This document shows, in pieces, positions 8,984 to 17,171 of a stretch of 64,000 nt of DNA. The stretch is from Streptomyces sp. NBC_01591 (lineage in GTDB: Bacteria > Actinomycetota > Actinomycetes > Streptomycetales > Streptomycetaceae): the NCBI RefSeq assembly GCF_035918155.1, contig NZ_CP109327.1:7936001-8000000 (forward strand). The letters run 5' to 3'. The notes below the pieces were generated by a model. It did no database searches, was not told the DNA's origin, and was given only the letters and a program-made list of their open reading frames with translations. The translations under genes and the position numbers were made by a program. Within the stretch, counting starts at the first letter, position 1, and every line of letters starts with the position of its first letter.

Positions 8984-9838
8984 TCAGCGGTCGACGGGCG
9001 TCGGCGCCGTCTGCTCGCGCAGATACTCGGTCGGACTGACCCCGGTCACGCGGCGGAAGGCGGCGGAGAACGCGCTCGTCGTGGCGTAACCGCAGCGGTG
9101 TGCCACGAGGTTGACCTGGTGGCCCCGTGCCAGCATGGTCGTGGCCATGGACATCCGGACCAGCGAACGCCATCGGGTGAACGACATGCCGACGTCCCGG
9201 CCGAACGCCCGGGTGACGGTACGCACGCTGAGCGCGTGCCGGGCGGCCCACTGTTCCAACGAGAGGTCGCTCTCCGGATCGCGCATGACGTCGTGGGCCA
9301 GGGCGCGGATCCGCCAGTCCTCGGGGACGGGGACCTCGATCACCGAGCGCGGGTTCTCCTCCAGCATGTCGATGATGACGCGCTGGGTCCGGAGCCGGAG
9401 GTCGTCGGGCATCGGGGTGGCGTCGAGATGAAGCAGCATCTCCTGGAGTGCCCGTCCCACCTTCAGTGATCGCGGGGACGACCAGCCCGGCGGAATCCCC
9501 TCCGGTGCCACGTAGGTGAAGCAACTCACGCTGCCGGCCTCCGGACGGGAGGCGTGCGGCGTGCCGGGCGGCAGCCAGATGCCCTGACCGGGTACGAGGT
9601 GACGCACCGCGTTCCGGGTGTGCAGAGTCATCGAACCGAGGTGCGGCCAGACCAGGAGCGCGTCGGTGTGGGTGTGCACCCCGGTTGCCGACGGCCCCAG
9701 GGGGTCCGATCCGTCGAAGATCGCCGTGGTCAGCAAATAGGGCGGGGCCACGAGGGCGCCGCCCGCCGAGGGTTCGGTCCATCGGGGCGTGTCCCACCCG
9801 GGCGGCGCACCATGATCATGACTGACGGTAACCTGCAT
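8984..9838 (-). CDS. AraC-family transcriptional regulator with cupin sensor domain
   Basis: 284-aa DNA-binding regulator. The N-terminal half is a cupin-like sensor (GVHTHTDALLVWPHLGSMTLHTRN and VPGQGIWLPPGTPHA). The C-terminal 100 residues hold the two AraC helix-turn-helix motifs (LSLEQWAARHALSVRTVTRAF, then VAHRCGYATTSAFSAAFRRVTGVSPTEYL). The gene lies upstream of the siderophore operon on the same strand. Its own iron box is only a few bases before the ATG. The layout suggests a local activator of siderophore genes that is itself repressed by iron; the effector, perhaps the siderophore, is not evident. Confidence 0.9.
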   Translation of the reverse strand: MQVTVSHDHGAPPGWDTPRWTEPSAGGALVAPPYLLTTAIFDGSDPLGPSATGVHTHTDALLVWPHLGSMTLHTRNAVRHLVPGQGIWLPPGTPHASRPEAGSVSCFTYVAPEGIPPGWSSPRSLKVGRALQEMLLHLDATPMPDDLRLRTQRVIIDMLEENPRSVIEVPVPEDWRIRALAHDVMRDPESDLSLEQWAARHALSVRTVTRAFGRDVGMSFTRWRSLVRMSMATTMLARGHQVNLVAHRCGYATTSAFSAAFRRVTGVSPTEYLREQTAPTPVDR

Positions 9839-9842
9839 GTAC

Positions 9843-9861
9843 TTAGGTTAGCCTAACCTTG
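9843..9861. promoter_or_regulatory. Near-perfect iron box before the AraC gene
   Basis: TTAGGTTAGCCTAACCTTG agrees with the iron-box consensus at 17 of 19 positions. It ends four bases before the ATG of the AraC-family gene (minus strand), so a bound iron repressor would block RNA polymerase and the translation start region alike. Confidence 0.88.
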
Positions 9862-10162
9862 CCGCGTTGGGCGGGTCGGCCTCGAGTGCCCTTGCCGAGG
9901 TTCGATGTGTCGTCAGGAACGTCGGCATCCGGTCGGCATGAGTCCTGCGAAACTCTCGGGACCACTGCCGAGCCGTGCGACTGGCTGCAGGGCGGATTGG
10001 CCCGGAGGGCGTCTCGGGAACGGCTTCGAGCCGTACAAGGCATCCTTGCGCGCGCTGTGGTAGGCCGCGCGTGGCGACGAGTTCACGATTGTGCATCCTC
10101 GTCGAGGTCCTCATGGAGGTCACGCAGACCGCGATCCGTGACCCCGATCGACCGCCGTAAGG
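9862..10162. other. Intergenic stretch, no gene recognised
   Basis: About 300 bases between the AraC iron box and a HAD-phosphatase remnant. No open frame with domain content, ribosome site or strong hairpin was seen on either strand. It borders two gene remnants and is probably decayed sequence. Confidence 0.5.
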
Positions 10163-10297
10163 CTGGTCACCAGCGCGCACCGCACCACACCCGACCACGG
10201 CATCGCCTACGACGACCACATATCCGACCTGCCCATGCTCAACCTCACCGGCTCGGCCGCGGTGGTCGGCGACGAGAACCTGCGCAACCTGGCCTGA
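10163..10297 (+). pseudogene. HAD-superfamily phosphatase, C-terminal remnant
   Basis: One plus-strand frame reads LVTSAHRTTPDHGIAY followed by DDHISDLPMLNLTGSAAVV and a TGA stop at 10295. The YxDxxSDLPML pattern is motif IV of HAD-IB phosphatases, which should be preceded by about 150-200 residues including the DxDxT nucleophile. None of that is present upstream, and no start codon with a ribosome site is seen. I read it as the tail of a deleted gene. Confidence 0.55.
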
Positions 10298-10422
10298 TCC
10301 CGCTCCTGGCTGTTATTGCTCGGAGCAACCACCAGCCCAGGCCCGGCCCTCATCCGATAGCGCACCACCTCGCCGCGCGAGTCGGCCGAGCGGGCCACGG
10401 GTACTTCGGGTGCCCGCGCGGC

Positions 10423-10860
10423 TCAGGTTCCGGCGAACTCCCTCTCCCGATCCGTCTCCGCCGTCGTCTTCGGGATCTTCAGCGTCGCGTGGCGCAGGAA
10501 CGGCGGTGCCATCACCGAGGTGGCGACGGCGAGCAGCACGATGATCGTGTACGTGGCCGTGGTCAGGATGCCCAGCTGGAGCCCGGCCGTGGCGATGACG
10601 ATCTCCACGACGCCGCGGGCGTTGAGTCCGGCCCCGATCGCGAGCGACTCGCTGTGGCCGAGGCGGCCGAGCCGGGCGCCGAGGTAGCCCCCGGCGAACT
10701 TGGCCACGGTGGCCACCAGCAGCGTGACGATCCCGGCGAGCAACACGGTGGGCTGGGCCAGGGTTGCCAGTTCCACCTGGGAGTCCCGCGGTGGCGAAGA
10801 ACAGCGGTGCCAGCGTCGACATGGAACGCGAGCCGTGCGAGGCGGCCGGCGGGACGGAGG
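10423..10860 (-). pseudogene. CPA2-type cation:proton antiporter, 3' fragment with frameshift
   Basis: The minus strand encodes the end of a monovalent cation:proton antiporter. The reading begins in one frame (SRSMSTLAPLFFATAG) and, after one extra C near 10779-10781, continues in another (VELATLAQPTVLLAGIV and then GLNARGVVEIVIATAGLQLGI, the conserved helix with the Asn/Arg motif) to a stop at 10423. The roughly 250 N-terminal residues of transmembrane helices are missing. Truncation plus frameshift argue for a dead gene. Confidence 0.75.
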
Positions 10861-10880
10861 GCGCTGCGCGACCGCGGGGC

Positions 10881-10910
10881 GCCCCGGGGCGGAGAGCTCC
10901 GCCCCGGGGC
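10881..10910. terminator. Strong GC hairpin after the drrB-like gene
   Basis: A 13-bp perfect inverted repeat (gccccggggcgga / tccgccccggggc) with a 4-nt loop, located just past the stop of the minus-strand ABC-2 permease gene. It lacks a clear U-tract, as is common in Streptomyces terminators. Confidence 0.7.
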
Positions 10911-10945
10911 GGTCCGGGCTGCGGGGGATTCAGCCCGGGCTCGGG

Positions 10946-11737
10946 TTACCGCGTCTCGCGGTTGAACAGCGACTTCGACCAGTAGTAGCCGAGTACGGCC
11001 AGGCCCACGCACCAGACCACGGTGAGCCACCCGTTGTGGCCGATCTCGCTGCCCAGCAGCAGGCCGCGCAGGGTCTCGATGGCGGGCGTGAACGGCTGGT
11101 ACTCGGCGACCGGCTGGAACCAGCCCGGCATCGCGTCGACCGGTACGAAGGCGCTGGAGATGAAGGGCAGGATGACCAGCGGCACCGCGTTGTTCCCGGC
11201 CGCCTCACCGTTGGGGCTGGCCATGCCGACGGCGATCGCCATCCAGGTGAACGCCAGCGCGACCAGCGCGAGCAGCAGGAACGCCGCCAGCCACTCCAGG
11301 ACCGTCGCGTCCACCGAGCGGAAGCCGATGGCCACCGCGACGGCGCCGACCAGGGTCACGCTGATGACCGATCGCAGCACGCTGCCCGCGACGTGCCCGA
11401 TCAGCACCGAACCTCGGTGGATCGCCATCGTGCGGAAGCGGGCCATGATGCCCTCGGTCATGTCGTCGGCCACGGACACCGAGGTCCCGACGAGGGTGGT
11501 GCCGATGGTCATCATCAAGATGCCGGGGGCGATGTAGACGATGTACTCGGAGCGGTCCGCGCCGCCGCCGCCGATGCCCGCGCTCATCACGTCGCCGAAG
11601 ACGTAGACGAACAGCAGCAGCATGATGAGCGGTGTCAGCACCACGTTCAGGGTCAGCGCCGGATAGCGCCGCGCGTGCAGCAGGTTGCGGCGCACCATCG
11701 TGGTCGAGTCGCGCATGGCGAGGGACAGGGAGCTCAT
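10946..11737 (-). CDS. ABC-2 type permease (DrrB-like)
   Basis: Membrane subunit of a drug or antibiotic ABC exporter, 263 aa with six hydrophobic segments. The typical DrrB N-terminus (RDSTTMVRRNLLHARRYPAL) and the mid-protein loop IAPGILMMTIG ... GIMARFRTMAIHRGSVL are present. The ATG overlaps the ATPase stop as ATGA. With the ATPase it should form an A2B2 exporter. Substrate unknown; a SARP-type regulator gene lies directly upstream of the pair on the same strand. Confidence 0.92.
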   Translation of the reverse strand: MSSLSLAMRDSTTMVRRNLLHARRYPALTLNVVLTPLIMLLLFVYVFGDVMSAGIGGGGADRSEYIVYIAPGILMMTIGTTLVGTSVSVADDMTEGIMARFRTMAIHRGSVLIGHVAGSVLRSVISVTLVGAVAVAIGFRSVDATVLEWLAAFLLLALVALAFTWMAIAVGMASPNGEAAGNNAVPLVILPFISSAFVPVDAMPGWFQPVAEYQPFTPAIETLRGLLLGSEIGHNGWLTVVWCVGLAVLGYYWSKSLFNRETR

Positions 11738-12810
11738 CGGACGGCCTCCTTCTTGGGCTGGTTGAGACCACCGGTCAGCGCGAAGAACACATCGTCGAGA
11801 TCCGGGGTGTGCACGGTCAGCTCGTCCGCCTCGATGCCCGCGGCGTCCAGCCAGTCGAGGATCGAGCGCAGCTCCCGCTGACCGCCGTTGCTGGGGATCC
11901 TCAACGTGAGCGCCTCGTCGTCCCTGCTGACCTCGCGCAGCGCGAAGCCGGAGGAGTCCAGCCAGTCGAGGATCGAGCGCAGCTCGCGCCGGGTGCCGTC
12001 GCTGGAGGCCTGGCGCGCCAGCGCCTCGTCGTCGGTGGTGGCTTCGTTGAGGGCGGAGACCGCTGACCGGTAGGCGACGGGATCGGCGAACCGCAGCCGC
12101 ACGTGACCGCCTGGAATGAGCCGCTTCAGCTCCTCGGCGGTTCCTTCGGCGGCGATCTTGCCGTCGCTCAGCACGGCGATGCGGTCGGCGAGTTCGTCGG
12201 CCTCCTCCAGGTACTGGGTGGTGAGGAACACAGTGACACCGCCGGAGACCAACTCGCGGATGATCTGCCATGTGTTGTGGCGGCTGCGCGGGTCGAGGCC
12301 GGTCGTCGGCTCGTCGAGGAAGATGATGCGAGGGCTGCCGACGAGTGTCATCGCGATGTCCAGGCGGCGCTTCATGCCGCCGGAGTAGGTGGAGGCGGGC
12401 TTCTTCGCCGCGTCCGTCAGATGAAACTGCTCCAGCAACTCCGCCACGGTGCGCCGTCCCTCGCTGCGCGAGAGGTGGTGCAGGTCCGCCATGAGGAGCA
12501 TGTTCTCCTCGCCGGTGATCAGGCCGTCGACGGCGGAGAACTGCCCGGTGACGCCGATCGAGGCGCGTACGCCCTGCGGGTCGGTTGCCAGGTCGTGCCC
12601 ACCGACGTACAACTCGTCGGCCTGGCACGTGATGAGCGTCGAGAGGATCTTGACCATGGTGGTCTTGCCCGCACCGTTCGGCCCGAGCAGCGAGAAGATG
12701 GTGCCGGACGGCACTGTCAGGTCGATGCCGTCGAGGACCGCCTTCTCCCCGTAGGACTTTCGCAGCCCCTTGGCCGCGATGGCGAGTGATTGCGATGCCG
12801 TGGTCGTCAT
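11734..12810 (-). CDS. Daunorubicin-resistance-type ABC ATPase (DrrA-like) with internal duplication
   Basis: ATPase subunit of a DrrAB-type exporter, 358 aa from the ATG at 12810 (an in-frame ATG at 12837 is possible; neither has a clear ribosome site). Walker A is GPNGAGKTT, signature YSGGMKRRLD, Walker B IIFLDEPTTGLD. The C-terminal DrrA regulatory domain ends with the family motif HTPDLDDVFFALTGG. Just before it a 37-residue block occurs twice in tandem (EALARQASSDG... then EALTLRIPSNG..., both with RELRSILDWLD), which explains a length above the usual 320-330 aa. The gene is coupled to the permease gene by a 4-nt overlap. Confidence 0.92.
   Translation of the reverse strand: MTTTASQSLAIAAKGLRKSYGEKAVLDGIDLTVPSGTIFSLLGPNGAGKTTMVKILSTLITCQADELYVGGHDLATDPQGVRASIGVTGQFSAVDGLITGEENMLLMADLHHLSRSEGRRTVAELLEQFHLTDAAKKPASTYSGGMKRRLDIAMTLVGSPRIIFLDEPTTGLDPRSRHNTWQIIRELVSGGVTVFLTTQYLEEADELADRIAVLSDGKIAAEGTAEELKRLIPGGHVRLRFADPVAYRSAVSALNEATTDDEALARQASSDGTRRELRSILDWLDSSGFALREVSRDDEALTLRIPSNGGQRELRSILDWLDAAGIEADELTVHTPDLDDVFFALTGGLNQPKKEAVR
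11845..11985 (-). repeat. In-frame tandem duplication inside the DrrA-like gene
   Basis: An identical 30-nt segment lies at 11845-11874 and 11956-11985, a period of 111 nt (37 codons). The flanking codons of the two 37-codon blocks have diverged, especially at the ends, so the duplication keeps the frame and is not very recent. Confidence 0.9.
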
Positions 12811-12843
12811 GGAGCAAGAGGTTGCGGTACGCCGCATTCAGCG

Positions 12844-12886
12844 GGGTTTCACGGTGGCTTCAGCCCCTTGAAACCCTCGCTGAAAC
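12844..12886. promoter_or_regulatory. Repeated TGAAAC motifs upstream of drrA-like gene, candidate SARP site
   Basis: GGGTTTCA (12844-12851) and TGAAACCC (12869-12876) form an inverted repeat, and a further TGAAAC begins at 12881, 12 nt after the previous one. Seen on the minus strand, GTTTCAG and GTTTCAA form a direct repeat of SARP-like heptamers 12 nt apart. AfsR/SARP proteins bind heptamer direct repeats with about one-turn spacing, and such a regulator gene ends 61 nt away. Assignment is by inference. Confidence 0.4.
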
Positions 12887-12947
12887 GGTCACCGAAGCTC
12901 CTTTGAGCAGGCTTTCCGCCCCTGCGGGACGTTTCCGCCCCGCTGCC

Positions 12948-15900
12948 TCAGCCGCTTCCCGAAACCAGTGCGCGCGCGGCCTCGCGCAGTTCGTCGCGCC
13001 CCAGCGCGGCGTACTGGGACACCGCGTCCGCGTAGGCCGCCGCGTCCGCGGCCTCGGCCGCACGCCGCGCCCGTGCCGCCGACATCGTCGGCTGGAACTC
13101 GCGCAGCACCCGCAGCCGCTCGGCCAGCGCGACCAGCCGTACCGCCGACGCGTCCCCGGATGCGAGCCCCGCCATCCCCAGCGCGTGCAGTACCGTCCCG
13201 AACAACGGCAGCTCCCTGGGCGTGCGCGGCGGCCCGGACAGCAGCGTCAGCAGCCGCTGGTGCAGCCGGTCGACGGCCTCCGCCACCAGGTCGAGCCGGT
13301 CGGCGTGCGCGTGCGCCGTCACCGCCGCTGACTGGATCTCCAGCGCCCAGGGGTCCAGCCACGGATCGCCGCTGTGCGCCGAGTCCGCGTCGGGCATCCG
13401 CTCCACGGCGCTGCGCCACAGGTCGAGCCCCGTCTCCGTGCGTCCTCGGGCGAGCGCGATCTCGGCGCGCCCGCCCAGGTCGGAAATGTGGGAGGCGTCA
13501 CCGGGCCGCGTGCTGTCGCCCTCCGCCTGCCGCAGCCAGTACTCCGCCTCGTCCGGGTCGCCCCGCTGCAGGCAGGCCAGCACCAGGCCCCGGCGGATGC
13601 CGATCGAGTCGTGCTCGTCGTCGAGCCGCGGCAGCGCCTCGAGCGCTGCCTTCAGATGCCCGTACGCGGCGTCGCCCTGCTCTGTCTGCAAGCACATGTC
13701 GCTCACCCGGGCGTGCACCATGACCTGCATCGACGGGTTGGTGACCGTCGCCAGCGCGGCGATCATCCGACGGGCCGACGCGAGCGCGCGGTCGATGTCG
13801 TGCTCGTACTCCCAGACGTAGGTGGCGACGCACTCGGCGATCCCGGCGACCAGCGGAAGCCGGCTGTCGCACAACCGCTGCAGCACCTCGTATCCGGGCG
13901 GAACCATCTCGGGGATCGCGCTCAGCACGAGCGCGGTGGCCCGCAGCAGTGTGTCCGGCGGCGCGGGCGGCAGCCGCCGCAGCGTCACCAGCTGCCGCAC
14001 CACGGTCACGTGCGGGCGGTAGCCCATGAACAGGCTCGCCGTGCACAACACGGCGGCGACGCGGGTGACTTCGACGTAACTGGGCTCGGGGTTGTAGTGC
14101 GAGAGCGGCGGCCCGGTGTCGGCGGCGAGCACGGCCAGCCTCGGGTAGTTGGAGTCGGTCGACCACAGCGCGGCGAGCACCGCGGTCAGCGCGGCGGTGG
14201 AAGGACCGTCCCCGCGGGCCAGCGCGTGCCGCAGCGCCAGGACGAGGTTGTCCTGCTCGGCGCGGATCAACTCCCAGGCCGCCAGAAGGTCCGACCCGAA
14301 CAGCACGTCGTGGTACGCGACCCCGAAGCCCCGCGCCCAGTCCAGGAACCGGTCGACGGCCGGCTCCTCCTCGCCCGCCTCCGCACGCCGGGCGGCGCTG
14401 AACTCCCGTACGGTCTCCAGCATGCGGCACCGGACGCCCACCGGCGCGTCCACCACCGTGACCAGCGACTGGCCGGCCAGCTGCTCCAGCATGAACAGGG
14501 CGTCCTCGCCCAGCACGTGCTCCGCCGCCTCCCCGGAGAAGCCGCCGGGGAACACCGACAGCGTGCGCAGCGCCGCCCGGGCGTCCTCGGTGAGCAGGTT
14601 CCAGCTCCACTCCACGACCGCGTGCAGCGTGCGATGGCGCTCCGGCACGTCCCGCGCACCGCCGCGCAGCAGCGCGAACCGGTCGCCGATGCGCCGGGCG
14701 ATCTCCGGCACCGACATCACCCGCACCCGTGCCGCGGCCAGCTCCACGGCCAGCGGCAGCCCGTCCAGGTGTCCGCACAGCTCCGCCACTGCGTCCGGCG
14801 GCAGCTTCACCCCGGGCCGGGCGGCCCGCGCCCGCTGCGTGAACAGCTCGACGGATGTCGCCAGGCCCAGCTCCGGCAGCGCGTACACGGCCTCCGACGT
14901 CAGGCCCAGCGGTGCCCGGCTGGTGGCCAGTACCCGCAGGTCCTTCGATGACGACACCAGGGCCTGTACGAGGTTGGCGGAGCCGCGGATGACGTGCTCG
15001 CAATTGTCCAGAACCAGCAGCGCCGGTCCCGAGCCCAGCACTCCCAGGATCCCGGACACCGGGTCGGCCGAGACGTGGCTGCTCACCCCGGTGTGCCTGT
15101 TCTCGCCCGCCCCGAGCGCGGACGCCACCTCCGCGGCCACGTCCCCGTCGGCCGTGACGCCGACGAGTGGCACGAAGTGCACGACGCGCTGCTCGGTGCG
15201 GCGGCTGACGGCGTACGCGAGCCGGGTCTTGCCGAGCCCTCCGGGGCCGACGACGGTCACCGCCCGCGACGCACGCAGCAGCCCTTCGACCGCGGCGATG
15301 TCCTCGTCGCGCCCGAGCAGCGGGTTCGGTTCGTGCGGCACCCCGTGTCTGACCACGGGCGCCCCGCCGTGCAGCAGCTCCTGCTGTACGGCCCTGAGCG
15401 CGGCGCCGGGGTCCGTACCGAGCTCCTCGCGCAGCTCGCGCCGGTAGGCCTCGTACCGTGTCAGCGCGGCGGACGGGCCCGACCCGGCCGCCTCGCCGCG
15501 CAGCAGTTCGGCGAGGACCTCCTCGTCACGGGGGTGCTCCGAAGCGGCCACGGCCAGCGGCCCGGCCGCTTCCGCGTGGCGGCCCAGGCGCGCGAGCGCG
15601 AGGCCCTGCGCCCGGACGAGTGCGCCGCGTACGGGGGCCCGTTCGGCGCGCAACGCGGCGAGGGGGCCGCCCCCCACATCGGGGGAGCCGTCCCACAGGG
15701 CGAGCCCGGCCTCGGCGGAGGCCAGTGACCCCGCGTGGTCCCCGACCCAAGCTCGCTCGGCGCCGGCGGCGGCGTGCAGCAGGAGCGCGGAGGCGTCGAC
15801 CTGTTTCTCGTCGAGGGCGAGCCGGTAGCCGCTCGGGATGCTGGCCACGACGTCGGCGCCGAGCTGCGTGCGGGCCCGGGACACCAGGACCTGAACCGCC

Positions 15901-16073
15901 TTGCCGGGCCGCTCGGGAAGTTCGTCGGGCCACAGCCCGGCCACGAGCCGGTCGGTTCTGCACCCCCTGCGCAGGTCCTCCGCGAGCAGAGCGAGGAGGT
16001 CGCGGATCCGAGGGGCTGTGACTTCCTGCCCGCGATAGGCGACACGCGACAGCAAGGTCAGATCGGTGCTCAC
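12948..16073 (-). CDS. AfsR/SARP-family regulator with BTAD, NB-ARC and TPR domains
   Basis: Large transcriptional regulator of 1041 aa. Residues about 1-95 form an OmpR/SARP-type winged helix (LLALLAEDLRRG ... KAVQVLVSRARTQLG). Residues about 100-245 are the bacterial transcriptional activation domain, ending in ALTRYEAYRRELREELGTDPG. Then comes an NB-ARC/STAND ATPase with Walker A GPGGLGKT (276-283) and Walker B LLVLDNCEH. The C-terminal 400 residues are helical TPR-like repeats. The GTG at 16073 is the start. The gene precedes a drug-exporter pair on the same strand, so I infer local control of that exporter. The target and effector are unknown. Confidence 0.9.
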   Translation of the reverse strand: MSTDLTLLSRVAYRGQEVTAPRIRDLLALLAEDLRRGCRTDRLVAGLWPDELPERPGKAVQVLVSRARTQLGADVVASIPSGYRLALDEKQVDASALLLHAAAGAERAWVGDHAGSLASAEAGLALWDGSPDVGGGPLAALRAERAPVRGALVRAQGLALARLGRHAEAAGPLAVAASEHPRDEEVLAELLRGEAAGSGPSAALTRYEAYRRELREELGTDPGAALRAVQQELLHGGAPVVRHGVPHEPNPLLGRDEDIAAVEGLLRASRAVTVVGPGGLGKTRLAYAVSRRTEQRVVHFVPLVGVTADGDVAAEVASALGAGENRHTGVSSHVSADPVSGILGVLGSGPALLVLDNCEHVIRGSANLVQALVSSSKDLRVLATSRAPLGLTSEAVYALPELGLATSVELFTQRARAARPGVKLPPDAVAELCGHLDGLPLAVELAAARVRVMSVPEIARRIGDRFALLRGGARDVPERHRTLHAVVEWSWNLLTEDARAALRTLSVFPGGFSGEAAEHVLGEDALFMLEQLAGQSLVTVVDAPVGVRCRMLETVREFSAARRAEAGEEEPAVDRFLDWARGFGVAYHDVLFGSDLLAAWELIRAEQDNLVLALRHALARGDGPSTAALTAVLAALWSTDSNYPRLAVLAADTGPPLSHYNPEPSYVEVTRVAAVLCTASLFMGYRPHVTVVRQLVTLRRLPPAPPDTLLRATALVLSAIPEMVPPGYEVLQRLCDSRLPLVAGIAECVATYVWEYEHDIDRALASARRMIAALATVTNPSMQVMVHARVSDMCLQTEQGDAAYGHLKAALEALPRLDDEHDSIGIRRGLVLACLQRGDPDEAEYWLRQAEGDSTRPGDASHISDLGGRAEIALARGRTETGLDLWRSAVERMPDADSAHSGDPWLDPWALEIQSAAVTAHAHADRLDLVAEAVDRLHQRLLTLLSGPPRTPRELPLFGTVLHALGMAGLASGDASAVRLVALAERLRVLREFQPTMSAARARRAAEAADAAAYADAVSQYAALGRDELREAARALVSGSG

Positions 16074-16200
16074 CTGAGCAGATTATCCAAGAGGTCAACC
16101 GCGCCCGCACGCGTGCAATTGATCGAGCCACTCGGCCTACAACCCGCACTGACGCGGCCCCGGAAGGTCTTGAGCGACATCACCCGATGGCTCCGGGGCC

Positions 16201-16707
16201 TCACCCGCCCGGCCCCGGAGCAACCGTTCCCGCGGAGCAATAGCCGTGGGCGGGCCGGGTGGGACGAAACGGCAGTCCGCGGTCGGCGGCGGCCGTCTTC
16301 ACGGAGCTGACCCCCGGCATGCCCACCACGTAGCCGGAGTCGCCCATCCAGATCGTTGGTTGATGCGTACCGATGAAGCCGGTGATCTCCGAGTCGTTGT
16401 AGTGGTAGGGCGTACGGCTGACGTAGTTGTCGCGGGTCATGGGCGACCACCGGGTCATACCGAACGGCGGGGCGGTGCTGGGGATCACGCCGCCGTACTC
16501 GGTATCGCTCTGCCCTGTCGTCCCGATGAACGGGTTGACCTGGCCGACGGCGGACGGCCGGTCACGCGCAGAGCTCGTGGACGTGAGCGGCGGGAGGAAC
16601 GCGGAGAGGAGGGCGGTCACGAGCGTGACCGCCCAGGACAGCGGTGTCAGCTGCGGAAACCGGGAGCGTCGCAGGGCGCCGAACGTCGACGGTCTACCAG
16701 GTCGCAT
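16201..16707 (-). pseudogene. GH92 alpha-mannosidase, 5' fragment
   Basis: 168-aa frame starting MRPGRPSTFGALR with a signal-type hydrophobic segment, followed by the start of a GH92 domain: VNPFIGTTGQSDTEYGG, then STAPPFGMTRWSPMTR and GFIGTHQPTIWMGDSGY. GH92 exo-alpha-mannosidases are normally 700 aa or more. Here homology stops after GLPF near 16270 and the catalytic region is absent. The fragment borders the glycan locus and is probably a leftover of a deleted glycosidase gene. Confidence 0.78.
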
Positions 16708-17171
16708 GTTGCTTCTCCAGTTGAGACATCGTTGTCAGGCGCGGAGTCCGGACGGTCTTGTGCAGCGTGAGCCATGAGACCGGTTCGGTGCCTCGAACGT
16801 CAAGAGCGGTGCGTCATCATGTTCCCGAAACATCGGCGGCTCAAGTCCGGCTGACAGGGTGCTAATTGAGAGCAATTCACTAGCCGACGTAGTTCCGGCG
16901 GGGTGAGTCCAGCGTGGTGGTCGGCCGCGACTCATCGGAGCTGTGGCGCATGAATACTCCCTGCGTATCGAGGAGTTCGGGCCAAGACGCGTGGATTCCC
17001 CACGCCGCAGAGGGGGTTCATCGGAGCTGTCGGTGCTGCTGACAGCATGCCGCCTCGACGTTGACAGGCTCCTCCGGACCCCTCACCATCGGCACGACTG
17101 TGCGTCCGTGTTCGCACATGTTTCAGATTGTGCGATTGGCGGTCGGTCCTCCCTACTTTCTCGGAGTCGAC
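16708..17171. promoter_or_regulatory. Upstream region of the GH59 gene with repeated TGTGCG half-sites
   Basis: No gene recognised. TTGACA at 17061 could be a -35 box. TGTGCG (17099-17104) and CGCACA (17113-17118) form an inverted repeat, and another TGTGCG follows at 17129, about 40 nt before the GH59 start, a plausible operator arrangement. A 13-bp direct repeat (TCATCGGAGCTGT) occurs at 16932 and 17018. Confidence 0.4.

Noticed and set aside
10946..12817. Single 623-aa frame covering drrA and drrB
   Set aside because: Its first part is an out-of-frame reading of the ATPase; the true genes overlap as ATGA and are separate proteins.
13374..15003. Long frames on both strands inside the SARP gene
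   Set aside because: Antisense and shifted readings of the large regulator, with low-complexity Arg/Pro/Gln composition.
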